Source: Myxococcota bacterium
GTDB lineage: Bacteria; Myxococcota_A; UBA9160; UBA6930
NCBI GenBank assembly: GCA_028285625.1
Contig: JANQOX010000014.1
Span: 124,001 to 188,000, forward strand
Length of the DNA stretch: 64,000 nucleotides
Reading direction: 5' to 3'
Below, piece by piece: positions 44,555 to 53,362 of the stretch (position 1 is the stretch's first letter; each line of letters opens with the position of its first letter). A model generated the notes under the pieces. It saw only the letters and a program-made list of their open reading frames with translations. It had not been told where the DNA came from and did no database searches. The translations under genes and the position numbers were made by a program.

Positions 44555-45082
44555 TCAGTCTTGCGGTGCGGGCTCCGTGGGCCGTGGGTGGGCGACGCGC
44601 ACCAGACGCGCGCGCGGGCCCAGGCTTCGTGCGGCGGCGCGCGTGGGGCCGTCGAAGGCAGGCGCGATCACGACCACGCCCACACCCGCCGCAGCATCGA
44701 GGTCGAGCGCCGGTGCGAGCTGGCACCAGTCGGCCACCCGCGGCGCCAGCCACGCGGCGTGTCCGAGGCCCGTGGTGAGCGCTCCACGCGCCTCGTCGGC
44801 ATGGGCCGCCTGCAACACCACCGTGGCCCGGCCACCGGGGCCCCGCGCCACGTCCATCCGGTCGCCGGCCCCCAACACCCGGGTGGCGACGAGCCGCAGG
44901 GGCGGGTCCAGGCGTGCGACGAGCGAGGCCAGCGCAACGCGGTCGCGCGGCGGCGTGTCGGGTTGGCGAGCCGGCTGGGCAGGGGTCGGGCCGGCGCGCC
45001 CTGCGGGCGTCCCGGCCGGCGCGGCGTCCGCGGGGGGGTCGTCCAGGAAGTAGTGGAGGACGTCGCCGAGGTCGCGGGCCAA
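44555..45082 (-). CDS. Hypothetical protein, partner of the ParA-glycogen-binding protein
   Basis: 175 residues from a TTG seven bases past the ParA stop, with GAGG upstream. N-terminal segment MARDLGDVLHYFLDD, a Pro/Ala-rich linker (about 16-45), then a compact alpha/beta-looking part (LVARLDPPLRLVATRVLG, ATVVLQAAHADEARGALT, GVVVIAPAFDGP, LVRVAHPRP). No motif identifies it. Co-transcription with the ParA fusion is very likely. Confidence 0.7.
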   Translation of the reverse strand: MARDLGDVLHYFLDDPPADAAPAGTPAGRAGPTPAQPARQPDTPPRDRVALASLVARLDPPLRLVATRVLGAGDRMDVARGPGGRATVVLQAAHADEARGALTTGLGHAAWLAPRVADWCQLAPALDLDAAAGVGVVVIAPAFDGPTRAAARSLGPRARLVRVAHPRPTEPAPQD

Positions 45083-45089
45083 GAGAGCC

Positions 45090-46193
45090 TCAGTTCACGA
45101 CGAGGATCGAGTTGCGACCGCCCACCGGGGCCGAAACGGCGTTTGGATTGTCGGGGTCCTCGCGCCACTCCCCATCGACCACGTACCGATAGTGGTAGGT
45201 GCCGGGCGGAAGGCTGATGACCTTGCGCCAGACCCGGCCGGTCTCGTCCGCACGCACGGTCGACCGCACGTCCTTGTCCGGCACCCAGCCGTTGAAGTCC
45301 CCGGCAATCCGGACGTCCGACGCAAGCGGGTCCGAGAACTCCACCACGATCTCGCGGTCGGGCAGGGACTCGCCCAGGTCGGCCACGCCCAGCGGCGCCA
45401 GGTCGACCTCGCCGGGCTGGGCCTGCGCGGCCACCTCGATCGCCAGCGCGCCGTAGTCGAGTGCGCCGTTGGCCGAGCGGGCGAACGTCCCGATGGGCCG
45501 CCCCCTGCGCGCGGCCTCCCGCAGCTTCACGTTCGATCGGATCACGGTGTCGAAGCACAGGTCGCCGAACAGGCCGCGGATCTCGGCCAGCGTCTCGCGC
45601 GCGTAGCGGGTGCGCCCGTCATACAGCGTGGGGAGGATGCGTACCGAGAGGTCGTGGCCGATCCGGTCGGTCAGCAGCGCAATGGTCTCGAGCAGCTTCT
45701 GGACGCCGTGGATGCCGAAGTCGCTGGTCTCGAGCGGAACGATCACCTCGCCGGAAGCCCGCAGGGCGTTGAAGGTGAGCACGCCCACGTTGGGCGGGCA
45801 GTCGATCAGGGCGTAGTCGTAGCTTCCCGCGACGTCGGCGAGAGCCAGCGCCAGGCGCTGGGTGCGGTCCTCGGCGCGTTCGGCGGTCAGGCGCTGTTCG
45901 AGCGCCGAGAGCACGATGCCGGATGGGGCCAGGTGCAGGTGGTCGCTCCAGGCATGGATCACCGAGGGCAGCCGCGGCGGGCCCTGGGCGTCGGGCGCAT
46001 CGGCGAGTACCTCGTAGAGGTTCTCGTCGAGGCTCTCGGCATCGAGTCCGAGGGCGAGGGTGGCGTGGGCCTGCGGGTCGAGGTCCACGAGCAATACGCG
46101 CGCGCCGTCCTGGGTCAGCGCGCCGGCGAGATTGACGGCCGTGGTCGTCTTCCCGCAGCCCCCCTTCTGGTTCACGATGGCGATGGTGCGCAC
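45090..46193 (-). CDS. ParA-family ATPase fused to an AMPK-type glycogen-binding (CBM48) module
   Basis: 367 residues. Residues 1-260 are a ParA/MinD ATPase with the deviant Walker A QKGGCGKTTT (9-18), VLLVDLDPQAHATLAL, and switch II LIDCPPNVGVLT. After a short linker, residues 281-367 are a carbohydrate-binding/E-set module: VRIAGDFNGWVPD, then WRKVISLPPGTYHYRYVVDG and DPDNP, which match AMPK-beta and isoamylase N-terminal glycogen-binding domains. ParA normally positions DNA or protein cargo; fusion to a glycogen-binding domain suggests positioning of or response to polysaccharide. GTG start with AGGAGG seven bases upstream; leader about 185 nt. Confidence 0.93.
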   Translation of the reverse strand: MRTIAIVNQKGGCGKTTTAVNLAGALTQDGARVLLVDLDPQAHATLALGLDAESLDENLYEVLADAPDAQGPPRLPSVIHAWSDHLHLAPSGIVLSALEQRLTAERAEDRTQRLALALADVAGSYDYALIDCPPNVGVLTFNALRASGEVIVPLETSDFGIHGVQKLLETIALLTDRIGHDLSVRILPTLYDGRTRYARETLAEIRGLFGDLCFDTVIRSNVKLREAARRGRPIGTFARSANGALDYGALAIEVAAQAQPGEVDLAPLGVADLGESLPDREIVVEFSDPLASDVRIAGDFNGWVPDKDVRSTVRADETGRVWRKVISLPPGTYHYRYVVDGEWREDPDNPNAVSAPVGGRNSILVVN

Positions 46194-46521
46194 GCTGGGC
46201 CCTCCTCGCGAAGGTCGGGCGGGGGGCACGGCGCTGCCGGGTCCGGGGCGCCGCGTCGGTCGCGCCTGGGGGCACCCCCAGCGGCCGAGCGAACTCGCTC
46301 GGTCGATCGGCCGGGTCGCAACCCATGGTGCTCGCGTGACGGTACCGGCACGTGAAGACGAACCCCCCGCTCGTCCCGGGGGGACCGTATCACCGCACAG
46401 TGTCGTGGTCAACCAAAAATCGCCATGCCCGCGGGGGGTTGCGCCTTCCAGTTGCGAGAAGGCAACGGCTCGAGGCCACGCGCTTCGCAGCCCAGGCAGC
46501 CGTGGTGTAGCCTGCGAAGGA
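46194..46521. other. Intergenic region between parA-CBM and the 2-phosphoglycerate kinase-like gene
   Basis: About 330 bp with divergent genes on either side. It contains the parA-CBM promoter on the minus strand. A GC-rich inverted repeat and GAGCGAACTCGCTC lie in the transcribed leader. No coding potential is seen. Confidence 0.5.
46384..46412 (-). promoter_or_regulatory. Predicted promoter of the parA-CBM operon
   Basis: On the minus strand TTGACC (46412-46407) and TACGGT (46389-46384) are 17 bases apart, in a locally AT-richer stretch. Predicted start about 46377. Confidence 0.6.
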
Positions 46522-47685
46522 ATGACCACCGACAAGCCGCCGTCGCGACCGGCGTCGAAGCGGCCCATGGTGGAGGACGCCACCGGACGCCGCCCCTTCA
46601 TGCGCGGCATCCTGGTCCACTCGCTCATGGCCCGCGGTGCCAGCTTCGAGGAGGCCTACCGGGCCGCTGGCGAGGTGCGCGAGCGCTTCCGCGGTCAGGA
46701 TGTGATCGCGCGCAAGGACCTGGCCGAGCAGGTCGAGGACCTCTTCGAGCGGGGCCGGCTCGAGCTCGGTCCGGTGCGCCTGCCGCCGCCGATCCTCGTG
46801 ACCGGCGGGGGCGGCAAGGGCGCCCCGTTCTCCAAGGGCGTGCTCTCGCAGTCGCTGCTGGCCGCAGCGGTCGATCCCAACGAGGCGTTCGACGTGGCCC
46901 GCGAGATCGAAGGCGAGTTGGTCGCGCGCGGCGTGAAGGAGGTGGAGCGCTCGGAAGTCCGCCAGATCGCCCACGCGACGCTGGGTCGCAAGCTCGGGGC
47001 GCGCAGCGCCGAGCGCTACGCGGTCTGGCGCCGCTTCGAGGCGTCCGAGCGGCCGCTGGTGCTGCTGCTGGGCGGAGCGCCCGGGGTCGGCAAGTCGGCC
47101 CTCGGCCAGGAGGTGGCGCATCGGCTGGGCATCTCGCGGGTGGCCTCGACCGACGCCATCCGCCAGGTCATGCGGATCATGCTCTCGCCCGAGCTCGTGC
47201 CGGCGATCCATGCGTCGTCCTACGACGCACATCGCCGGCTATCGGCCCCGCCGCCCGAAGAGGACCCGGTGATCGCGGGCTTCCGCGCGCAGGCGGCGAC
47301 CGTGTTCGTGGGCGCGCGTGCCATGGTCGATCGCGCCGTGGAAGAAAACACGTCGATCATCATGGACGGCGTTTCGGTCGTGCCCGGCCAGGTCAGCCTG
47401 GGACCTGGCGCGGCGGAGGCCCACGTGATCTTCCTGCTGGTGGCGTCGCTCGACAAGGAGGCGTTCGAGGCGCGCTTCGCGTCGCGCGCCCGGGGCGCCG
47501 CGAAGCGTCCGCCCCATCGCTACCTCGAGAACCTGGACGAGATCCTGCGCATCCAGGAGCACCTGCTCGACGTGGCGGAGCAGCACCAGGTGCCGATCGT
47601 GGACAACGTGTCCTTCGAGCAGTCGACGGTCTCGATCCTGCGCCACGTGACCGAGTCGCTGCGCGTGCACCTGACGGGCGAGTGA
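46522..47685 (+). CDS. 2-phosphoglycerate kinase-like protein with two ATP-cone-like domains
   Basis: 387 residues. Two helical ATP-cone-like segments (about 15-90 and 92-175; RRPFMRGILVHSLMARGASFEEAYR and FSKGVLSQSLLAAAVDPNEAFDVAR) precede a P-loop kinase with GGAPGVGKSALG at 184-195 and a lid region with RASTDAIRQVMR-like residues. This matches archaeal-type 2-phosphoglycerate kinases, which make 2,3-bisphosphoglycerate. The activity in bacteria is not settled; a phosphotransferase tuned by nucleotides is the safe statement. It is followed by an overlapping M48 protease gene (GTGA) and is divergent from parA-CBM. Confidence 0.82.
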   Translation: MTTDKPPSRPASKRPMVEDATGRRPFMRGILVHSLMARGASFEEAYRAAGEVRERFRGQDVIARKDLAEQVEDLFERGRLELGPVRLPPPILVTGGGGKGAPFSKGVLSQSLLAAAVDPNEAFDVAREIEGELVARGVKEVERSEVRQIAHATLGRKLGARSAERYAVWRRFEASERPLVLLLGGAPGVGKSALGQEVAHRLGISRVASTDAIRQVMRIMLSPELVPAIHASSYDAHRRLSAPPPEEDPVIAGFRAQAATVFVGARAMVDRAVEENTSIIMDGVSVVPGQVSLGPGAAEAHVIFLLVASLDKEAFEARFASRARGAAKRPPHRYLENLDEILRIQEHLLDVAEQHQVPIVDNVSFEQSTVSILRHVTESLRVHLTGE

Positions 47686-48491
47686 GCGTGCGCGCGCTGC
47701 GCCGCCTGCTGCCCTGGACGCTGCTCGTCGCGGCCGTGGCCTGCTCCACCCTGACGCCCGGCCAGGAGAAGCGGCTCGGCGACGACCTCGCGTACCAGAC
47801 CCAGGCTTCGCTGCCGTTGGTGCGCGACCCCTATGTGCTCGACTACGTCGAGGACATCGCAGCTGAGGTGCTGCGCGCCGCCGGCCCGCAGCCGTTCACC
47901 TACCGCTTCTACGTCGTGCAGGACCCGGACGTGAACGCCTTCGCCATGCCCGGAGGCCACATCTACATCAACACGGGAACGATCCTGATGGCGCGCAACG
48001 TGAGCGAGCTGTCCGGGGTGATCGCCCACGAGATCGGGCACGTGGTCCTGCGGCATCTCGCCGAGAACTACTCACGACAGCAGTGGGCGAACATCGGGCG
48101 GCAGGCGGCGGTGCTCGGCACCGGGCTCGTCGGCGGGCCCGCCGGCGCGGTGGGGCTCGCGGGGGACCTCACCGCCCTCGGGGTGTTGAACAGCTTCGGT
48201 CGCGAGGCCGAGCGCGAAGCCGACGGCTTTGCGATCGAGGTCCTGCCACGCGCGGGCTACGATCCACAGGGCATGGTGACCTTCTTCCAGACCCTCGCGA
48301 ACCAGACCGGGGGGGCCGGGGCGCCGACCTTCCTCTCGAGCCATCCCGCCACCGCCGAACGCATCGCCGACGCGAACGCCGCCGTCGCCATCGCCGAGCG
48401 AACCCCGGGCCTCCGCAGGGATGACGGCGGCAAGCTCGAGATCATCCAGCGCCGCATCCGTCTGCTCACCGAAGGCGCGGGAAGGCGCTGA
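47682..48491 (+). CDS. M48-family metalloprotease lipoprotein
   Basis: 269 residues. Lipoprotein signal (LLPWTLLVAAVACS), zinc motif HEIGH at 116-120, the third ligand in EREADGFAIEVL, and SHPATAERIADA near the end. It resembles BepA/LoiP-type periplasmic M48 proteases that survey outer-membrane assembly, though without a TPR region. GTG start overlaps the kinase-like gene stop (GTGA); another GTG two codons later is possible. Confidence 0.92.
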   Translation: MSVRALRRLLPWTLLVAAVACSTLTPGQEKRLGDDLAYQTQASLPLVRDPYVLDYVEDIAAEVLRAAGPQPFTYRFYVVQDPDVNAFAMPGGHIYINTGTILMARNVSELSGVIAHEIGHVVLRHLAENYSRQQWANIGRQAAVLGTGLVGGPAGAVGLAGDLTALGVLNSFGREAEREADGFAIEVLPRAGYDPQGMVTFFQTLANQTGGAGAPTFLSSHPATAERIADANAAVAIAERTPGLRRDDGGKLEIIQRRIRLLTEGAGRR

Positions 48492-48561
48492 GCCGCTCCG
48501 ACTTCCCGACGGCTCACGCCGCTCGGCCCCATCCACCCACCGGCGGGAGACCCCCAACCGC

Positions 48562-49983
48562 ATGAACGCCCCCACCTCCGAAGCTCCTTCCCCCACCACG
48601 CTCGGCGCCCTGCGCGCAGGGGGATGGAAGCCCCGAAGCCTCCGAGAAGAGATCCGATCGAACCTGCTCGAGCGGTTGCGCTCGGGCGAGACGCTCTTTC
48701 CGGGCATCCTCGGCTACGACGACACGGTCATCCCGGCGGTGGAGAACGCGCTGCTCTGCGGTCACGACCTGATCTTCCTCGGCGAACGCGGTCAGGCGAA
48801 GTCGCGGATGATCCGGGCCATGGTGGCGCTGCTCGACGAGTGGATGCCCGAGATCGCCGGAAGCGAGATCCGCGACGACCCCGCGGCACCGGTGTCTGCC
48901 TTCGGCCGTGCGCTGGTCGCTGAGCGCGGGGACGAGACGCCGATCGCCTGGGTGCATCGCGACGATCGCTACGTCGAGAAGCTCGCGACCCCCGACGTCT
49001 CGATCGCCGACCTGATCGGCGACGTCGATCCCGTGAAGGTCGCCGAGGGCCGATCCCTCGGCGACGAGCTCACGATCCACTTCGGACTGCTGCCGCGCAC
49101 CAACCGCGGGCTCTTCTGCATCAACGAACTGCCCGACCTGACGGAAAAGGTGCAGGTGGGCCTGTTCAACGTCATGCAGGAGCGCGACGTGCAGGTGAAG
49201 GGCTACCGGGTGCGCCTGCCGCTCGACGTCCTGGTCGTCGCGAGCGCGAACCCCGAGGACTACACGAGCCGCGGTCGCATCATCACGCCGCTCAAGGACC
49301 GCTATGCCGCGCAGGTTCGCACGCACTACCCGCGCACGCGCGATCTCGAACTCGACGTGGTGCGACAGGAGGCCCGTCGCCCCGAGGCGCCCGGCGTCGC
49401 GAGCTTCGTGCCGCCGTTCATGGAAGAGATCGTGGCCGAGCTCACGCTCCAGGCGCGAAGCAGCCCGGACGTGAACCAGGCCTCGGGCGTCTCCGTGCGG
49501 ATGACCATCGCCAACCACGAGACGCTGCTGGCCAATGCCCTGCGCCGGGCGCTCGCCCTCGGCGAGACCGAGGCGGTGCCGCGCATCAGCGACCTCGAGT
49601 CGCTGATCCAGTCGAGCGCCGGAAAGCTCGAGCTCGAATACGCCGGCGAGGAACGTTCGGAGACCGACGTGGTGCGCGACCTGGCACGGCGTGCGGTGCG
49701 CGTGGTGTTCGAGGGGCTCGTGCCGGGCGAAGGCGTCGCCTCGGTGGTCGAGTCGTTCAACCAGGGCTGGAACGTCGAGGTCTCGAGCGAGATGCCCGCC
49801 TCCGACTACCTCGAGGGGCTCGACGAGATCGCGGGACTGCGCGAGGCGGCGGCGCATCTCGCCGGCGGCGAGAGCCCCGAGCGGCTCGCGAGCGCCATCG
49901 AGTTCATCCTCGAGGGGCTGCACCTCTCGAACGAGCTCAACAAGCAGGAAGGCTCGGGCAGCGCCCGCTACGGCAGTGCATGA
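48562..49983 (+). CDS. MoxR/magnesium-chelatase-type AAA+ ATPase
   Basis: 473 residues. Walker A LGERGQAKSRM at about 73-83 (glutamine-alanine in place of the usual GxGK spacing), Walker B LFCINELPDL, sensor and arginine-finger region SANPEDYTSRGRIITPLKDR, then a long helical C-terminal region. Such ATPases act with a von Willebrand A partner to insert metals or remodel complexes; the next gene is that partner. Start ATG 48562, with a GGCGGGAGA patch upstream. Confidence 0.9.
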   Translation: MNAPTSEAPSPTTLGALRAGGWKPRSLREEIRSNLLERLRSGETLFPGILGYDDTVIPAVENALLCGHDLIFLGERGQAKSRMIRAMVALLDEWMPEIAGSEIRDDPAAPVSAFGRALVAERGDETPIAWVHRDDRYVEKLATPDVSIADLIGDVDPVKVAEGRSLGDELTIHFGLLPRTNRGLFCINELPDLTEKVQVGLFNVMQERDVQVKGYRVRLPLDVLVVASANPEDYTSRGRIITPLKDRYAAQVRTHYPRTRDLELDVVRQEARRPEAPGVASFVPPFMEEIVAELTLQARSSPDVNQASGVSVRMTIANHETLLANALRRALALGETEAVPRISDLESLIQSSAGKLELEYAGEERSETDVVRDLARRAVRVVFEGLVPGEGVASVVESFNQGWNVEVSSEMPASDYLEGLDEIAGLREAAAHLAGGESPERLASAIEFILEGLHLSNELNKQEGSGSARYGSA

Positions 49984-50061
49984 AACCGGCGTCATTCGAC
50001 GCGCACCCTCGGAGGGGCCGGCGGTGAGCGCCCGCCGCGACGTCCGCCCTGGTGCGGCCCG

Positions 50062-51696
50062 TTGAAGGTCTGGCGCTATAGCCGCTGGGACGGCAGTCAG
50101 GAGGCCTTCTCCCTCGATCCCAAGCGTGCGCTCGATGCGCTGTCGGACCTCTTGATGGAGGGGCTCGACGTCGACGAGGCCATGGAGTGGATGCAGCGCT
50201 ACGGCTTCGAGCTCGGCGGGATGGACTTCCGCGTGATGGGCGTGCAGGAGCTGGTGGACGAGCTGCGGCAGCAGGTTCAGGAGATGCTCGACCGCTACCA
50301 CCTCGACCGGTCCACCCAGGAGCTGGCGAAGCGGCTCGACGAGATCCTCGACCGGGAGGAGCGCGCGCTTCGTGACGCCCACGGCTTCGAGTCCGAACGC
50401 CTGAACGACTTTCTCGATCGCCGCCATCAGGAGGACGCGACCCTTTCCTCGGCGATCGAGCGCATGCGCGACCACGCCTTCGAGGACGAGGAAGCGGGCT
50501 CCGACTTTCGCGAACTGCTCGAAGAGCTCGATCGGCTGCGCCAGCTCGAGGACTTCCAGAAGGAACACGGCCCGCGTTTTCGCGGTGCGGAGGCCGCCGA
50601 CTACGAGACCGCACAGCAGCTGCGCGAACGGATCGAGCAGCTGCAGCAGCTGGCCCAGGACCTGAGCCAGGGCAACTTCGAGCCCATGTCGCCCGAACAG
50701 CTCCAGGAGCTGCTCAGCGAAGACGGCATGCGCTCGCTGGTGATCCTGCGCGACATGGAGCAGCAGCTGCGCGACGCGGGCTTCCTGCGCGATGGCGAGG
50801 GCGGCCCGGAGCTCACGCCTCGTGCCATCCGGCGGATCGGCGCGCAGGCGCTGGCGTCGGTCTATGGTGCGCTTCGCAAGGGTCGACCGGGGTCGCACGA
50901 GACCGTGCACCACGGCGTCGCCAATCGGCGGCCCGACGAGACGCGGCCCTTCGAGTTCGGCGACTCGCTCGACCTGCACGTGGTGCGCACCCTGCTCAAC
51001 GGCGTCCGCCGGCAGGCGGCGAACCCCGGCGCGCGGGGCCTCGCAGGCGGGCGCATCCCGCTCGAGGTCTCGGACCTCGAGGTCTACGAGTGCGACTACG
51101 ACACGCAGACCACCACGGTGCTGCTGCTCGACATGAGCTGGAGCATGTCGTGGGCCGGTCGGTTTCCCGCGGCCAAACGCGTGGCCATGGCCCTCGACCA
51201 CCTGATCCGCACCCGTTATCCGCGCGACGACTTCTTCGTGGTGGGCTTCTCGACCCGAGCGCGGGAGCTGCCGATTCGCGATCTGCCGCTGGCGCGCTGG
51301 GACATGGGCGACCCCTTCACCAACCTTCAGGAGGGGCTGCTCGAGGCGGAGAAGCTGATCTCGCGCCACCCGAGTCCGAGCCCGCAGATCCTGGTGATCA
51401 CCGACGGGCAGCCCACAGCCTACTTCCAGGGCCGCGAACTGCGGGTCGAGTGGCCCATGGGGTTCGGCGGTGTCTCCCCCCACGCCGTGGCCGAGACCCT
51501 GAAGACCGTGCGCCGGGTCACGCAGCGAGGCATCACCATCAACACGTTCATGCTCGACGACGCACCCGAACTCGTCGGGTTCGTCGAGCGCATGACCGAG
51601 ATCAACCGCGGCCGCGCGTTCTTCACCTCGCCCACCCAGCTGGGCTCGTTCCTGATGGTGGACTACCTGTCGCGGCGGAGGACCCAGCACCGCTGA
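50062..51696 (+). CDS. Von Willebrand factor A domain protein (AAA+ partner)
   Basis: 544 residues from TTG. About 340 residues of charged helical sequence (glutamine- and leucine-rich, coiled-coil character near 175-235) are followed by a VWA domain with MIDAS DMSWSMS near 357 and the threonine/aspartate sites of the fold (VITDGQP). No signal peptide. It is the typical second half of MoxR-VWA pairs. The stop overlaps the sppA start (TGATG). Confidence 0.9.
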   Translation: MKVWRYSRWDGSQEAFSLDPKRALDALSDLLMEGLDVDEAMEWMQRYGFELGGMDFRVMGVQELVDELRQQVQEMLDRYHLDRSTQELAKRLDEILDREERALRDAHGFESERLNDFLDRRHQEDATLSSAIERMRDHAFEDEEAGSDFRELLEELDRLRQLEDFQKEHGPRFRGAEAADYETAQQLRERIEQLQQLAQDLSQGNFEPMSPEQLQELLSEDGMRSLVILRDMEQQLRDAGFLRDGEGGPELTPRAIRRIGAQALASVYGALRKGRPGSHETVHHGVANRRPDETRPFEFGDSLDLHVVRTLLNGVRRQAANPGARGLAGGRIPLEVSDLEVYECDYDTQTTTVLLLDMSWSMSWAGRFPAAKRVAMALDHLIRTRYPRDDFFVVGFSTRARELPIRDLPLARWDMGDPFTNLQEGLLEAEKLISRHPSPSPQILVITDGQPTAYFQGRELRVEWPMGFGGVSPHAVAETLKTVRRVTQRGITINTFMLDDAPELVGFVERMTEINRGRAFFTSPTQLGSFLMVDYLSRRRTQHR

Positions 51697-53339
51697 TGGC
51701 GCGCCGAGGTGCCGTGTTCTCCCGTCTCGCCGGCAACGGCACGCGGGCCGTCCGCCAGGCGATGCTGCGCGCCTCGATGCCGCGCGGAAAGGCCTGGCTG
51801 CGCCTGCGGCTCGACTCTCCCATCCCGGAGCAGGCTGCCCCGTCGCTGTTCGGCAAGCCTCCCGCGCTCTCGTTCTTCGAGGTGCTGCGCGTTCTGGACC
51901 GGGCGCGGCGCGACCCGAAGATCGGCGGCGTGGTGGTCCGCTTTCGGGGGCCCCCGGGCGGTGTGGCACGGGCGGAGGCCCTGCGTCGCGCGCTGCTGGC
52001 CGTGCGCACCTCGGGCCGCCCGGTGGTGGCCTGGAGCGAGCGCTACGCCACCCTCGATCTGCTGGCCGCCAGTGGCGCCGACCACGTCCTGGCCCCCGAG
52101 AGCGGAAGCGTCTTCCTCGTCGGGTTGCGCCTCGAGAGCTTCTTCCTGAAGGAGTTGCTCGACGGTCTCGGCGTCAAGGTCGACGTGGTGCGCGCGGGTG
52201 ACTTCAAGGCGGCTGGCGAGCTGTTCACTCGCAGCAGCGGCTCGCCCGAGCAGCGCGAGCAGCAGGAGGCGCTGGCGGAGGACCTGTTCGAGACGCTGGT
52301 CTCGGGACTGGCCGAGGGCCGCGGTCTCGAGCGCGAGCGACTGGCGAGCCTCGTCGACGAAGGCCCGTTCCCTGCGCCGCGCGCCGAAGAGCTCGGCCTG
52401 ATCGATGGCTGTTGCTACCCGGACGAACTCGAAGCACGCCTGCTCGAGTGGCTGCCCGACGTGGGCGAGCCCGGCGCCGTGCCGGCGATCGACGGCGAGG
52501 TCTACCTGCGCGCACGCGCATCCGACCCGGGTTGGCGTCCGCTCTCGCGCGACCTGCCGCGCGTGGCGGTCGTCGTGGCGAGCGGCGGCATCCGTTCGGG
52601 GCGAGGTCCCGCCGGTGTGGGTTCCGACACGTTTCGCGAGCTGTTCGAAGCGCTCCGGCGTGACGAAGGCCTCGCCGGCGTGCTGGTTCGCATCGAGAGC
52701 CCTGGCGGCGACGCCGTCGCCTCCGACCTGCTGTGGCGGGCCCTGCGCCGCCTGCGCGAAGAGCGGCCGGTGGTGGCATCGTTCGGCGACGTGGCCGCCA
52801 GCGGGGGCTACTTCCTGGGTGCCGGGGCCGACGCCATCGTCGTGGAGCCGGCCGGCGTGACGGGTTCGATCGGCGTGGTGGGCGGCAAGGTCGACCTGTC
52901 GGGTCTCTACGAGCGGTTGGGCATCCGCAAGGAGGCGGCGGAGCGCGGCGCGCGGGCAGGCCTGCTGGCTGAAGATCGGGGCTTCGCACCCGACGAGCGG
53001 CGCGCGCTCCGCGAAGAGATGGCCGCGCTCTACGAACTCTTCCTCGACCGCGTGGCCACCGGGCGGGGGCTCGCGCCCGAGGCCGTGGACCGGGTCGCGG
53101 GAGGGCGCGTCTGGAGTGGTACCCGCGCGGTGGAGCACGGCCTCGCCGACGCGTTGGGCGGGCCCCTCGAGGCCCTGGCCGAGCTGCGGCGCCGGGCGGG
53201 TCTCGGCGCCGACGAGCCGGTGCTGATCGAGATGTACCCGCGGCTCCCGAGGCTGCGAAGCGTGCTCGGGCAGTTCGTGCGGTTGCCGCGGCTCGAAGGG
53301 CGCCTGGGTCGCTCGGGGGGGCAGGGCCACTGGCCCTAG
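51696..53339 (+). CDS. sppA: Signal peptide peptidase SppA (67 kDa type)
   Basis: 547 residues, double-domain serine protease. The general base lysine is K171 in AGDFKAAGE (N-terminal half) and the nucleophile serine is S369 in AASGGYFLGAGAD (C-terminal half), the pair that defines this class. GSIGVVGGKVDLSGLYERLGI is also typical. No N-terminal transmembrane helix is evident, unlike the Escherichia coli enzyme. Coupled to the VWA gene by overlapping stop/start. Confidence 0.92.
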   Translation: MARRGAVFSRLAGNGTRAVRQAMLRASMPRGKAWLRLRLDSPIPEQAAPSLFGKPPALSFFEVLRVLDRARRDPKIGGVVVRFRGPPGGVARAEALRRALLAVRTSGRPVVAWSERYATLDLLAASGADHVLAPESGSVFLVGLRLESFFLKELLDGLGVKVDVVRAGDFKAAGELFTRSSGSPEQREQQEALAEDLFETLVSGLAEGRGLERERLASLVDEGPFPAPRAEELGLIDGCCYPDELEARLLEWLPDVGEPGAVPAIDGEVYLRARASDPGWRPLSRDLPRVAVVVASGGIRSGRGPAGVGSDTFRELFEALRRDEGLAGVLVRIESPGGDAVASDLLWRALRRLREERPVVASFGDVAASGGYFLGAGADAIVVEPAGVTGSIGVVGGKVDLSGLYERLGIRKEAAERGARAGLLAEDRGFAPDERRALREEMAALYELFLDRVATGRGLAPEAVDRVAGGRVWSGTRAVEHGLADALGGPLEALAELRRRAGLGADEPVLIEMYPRLPRLRSVLGQFVRLPRLEGRLGRSGGQGHWP

Positions 53340-53362
53340 GCCCGGGTCGTTATCCTCCGCCG

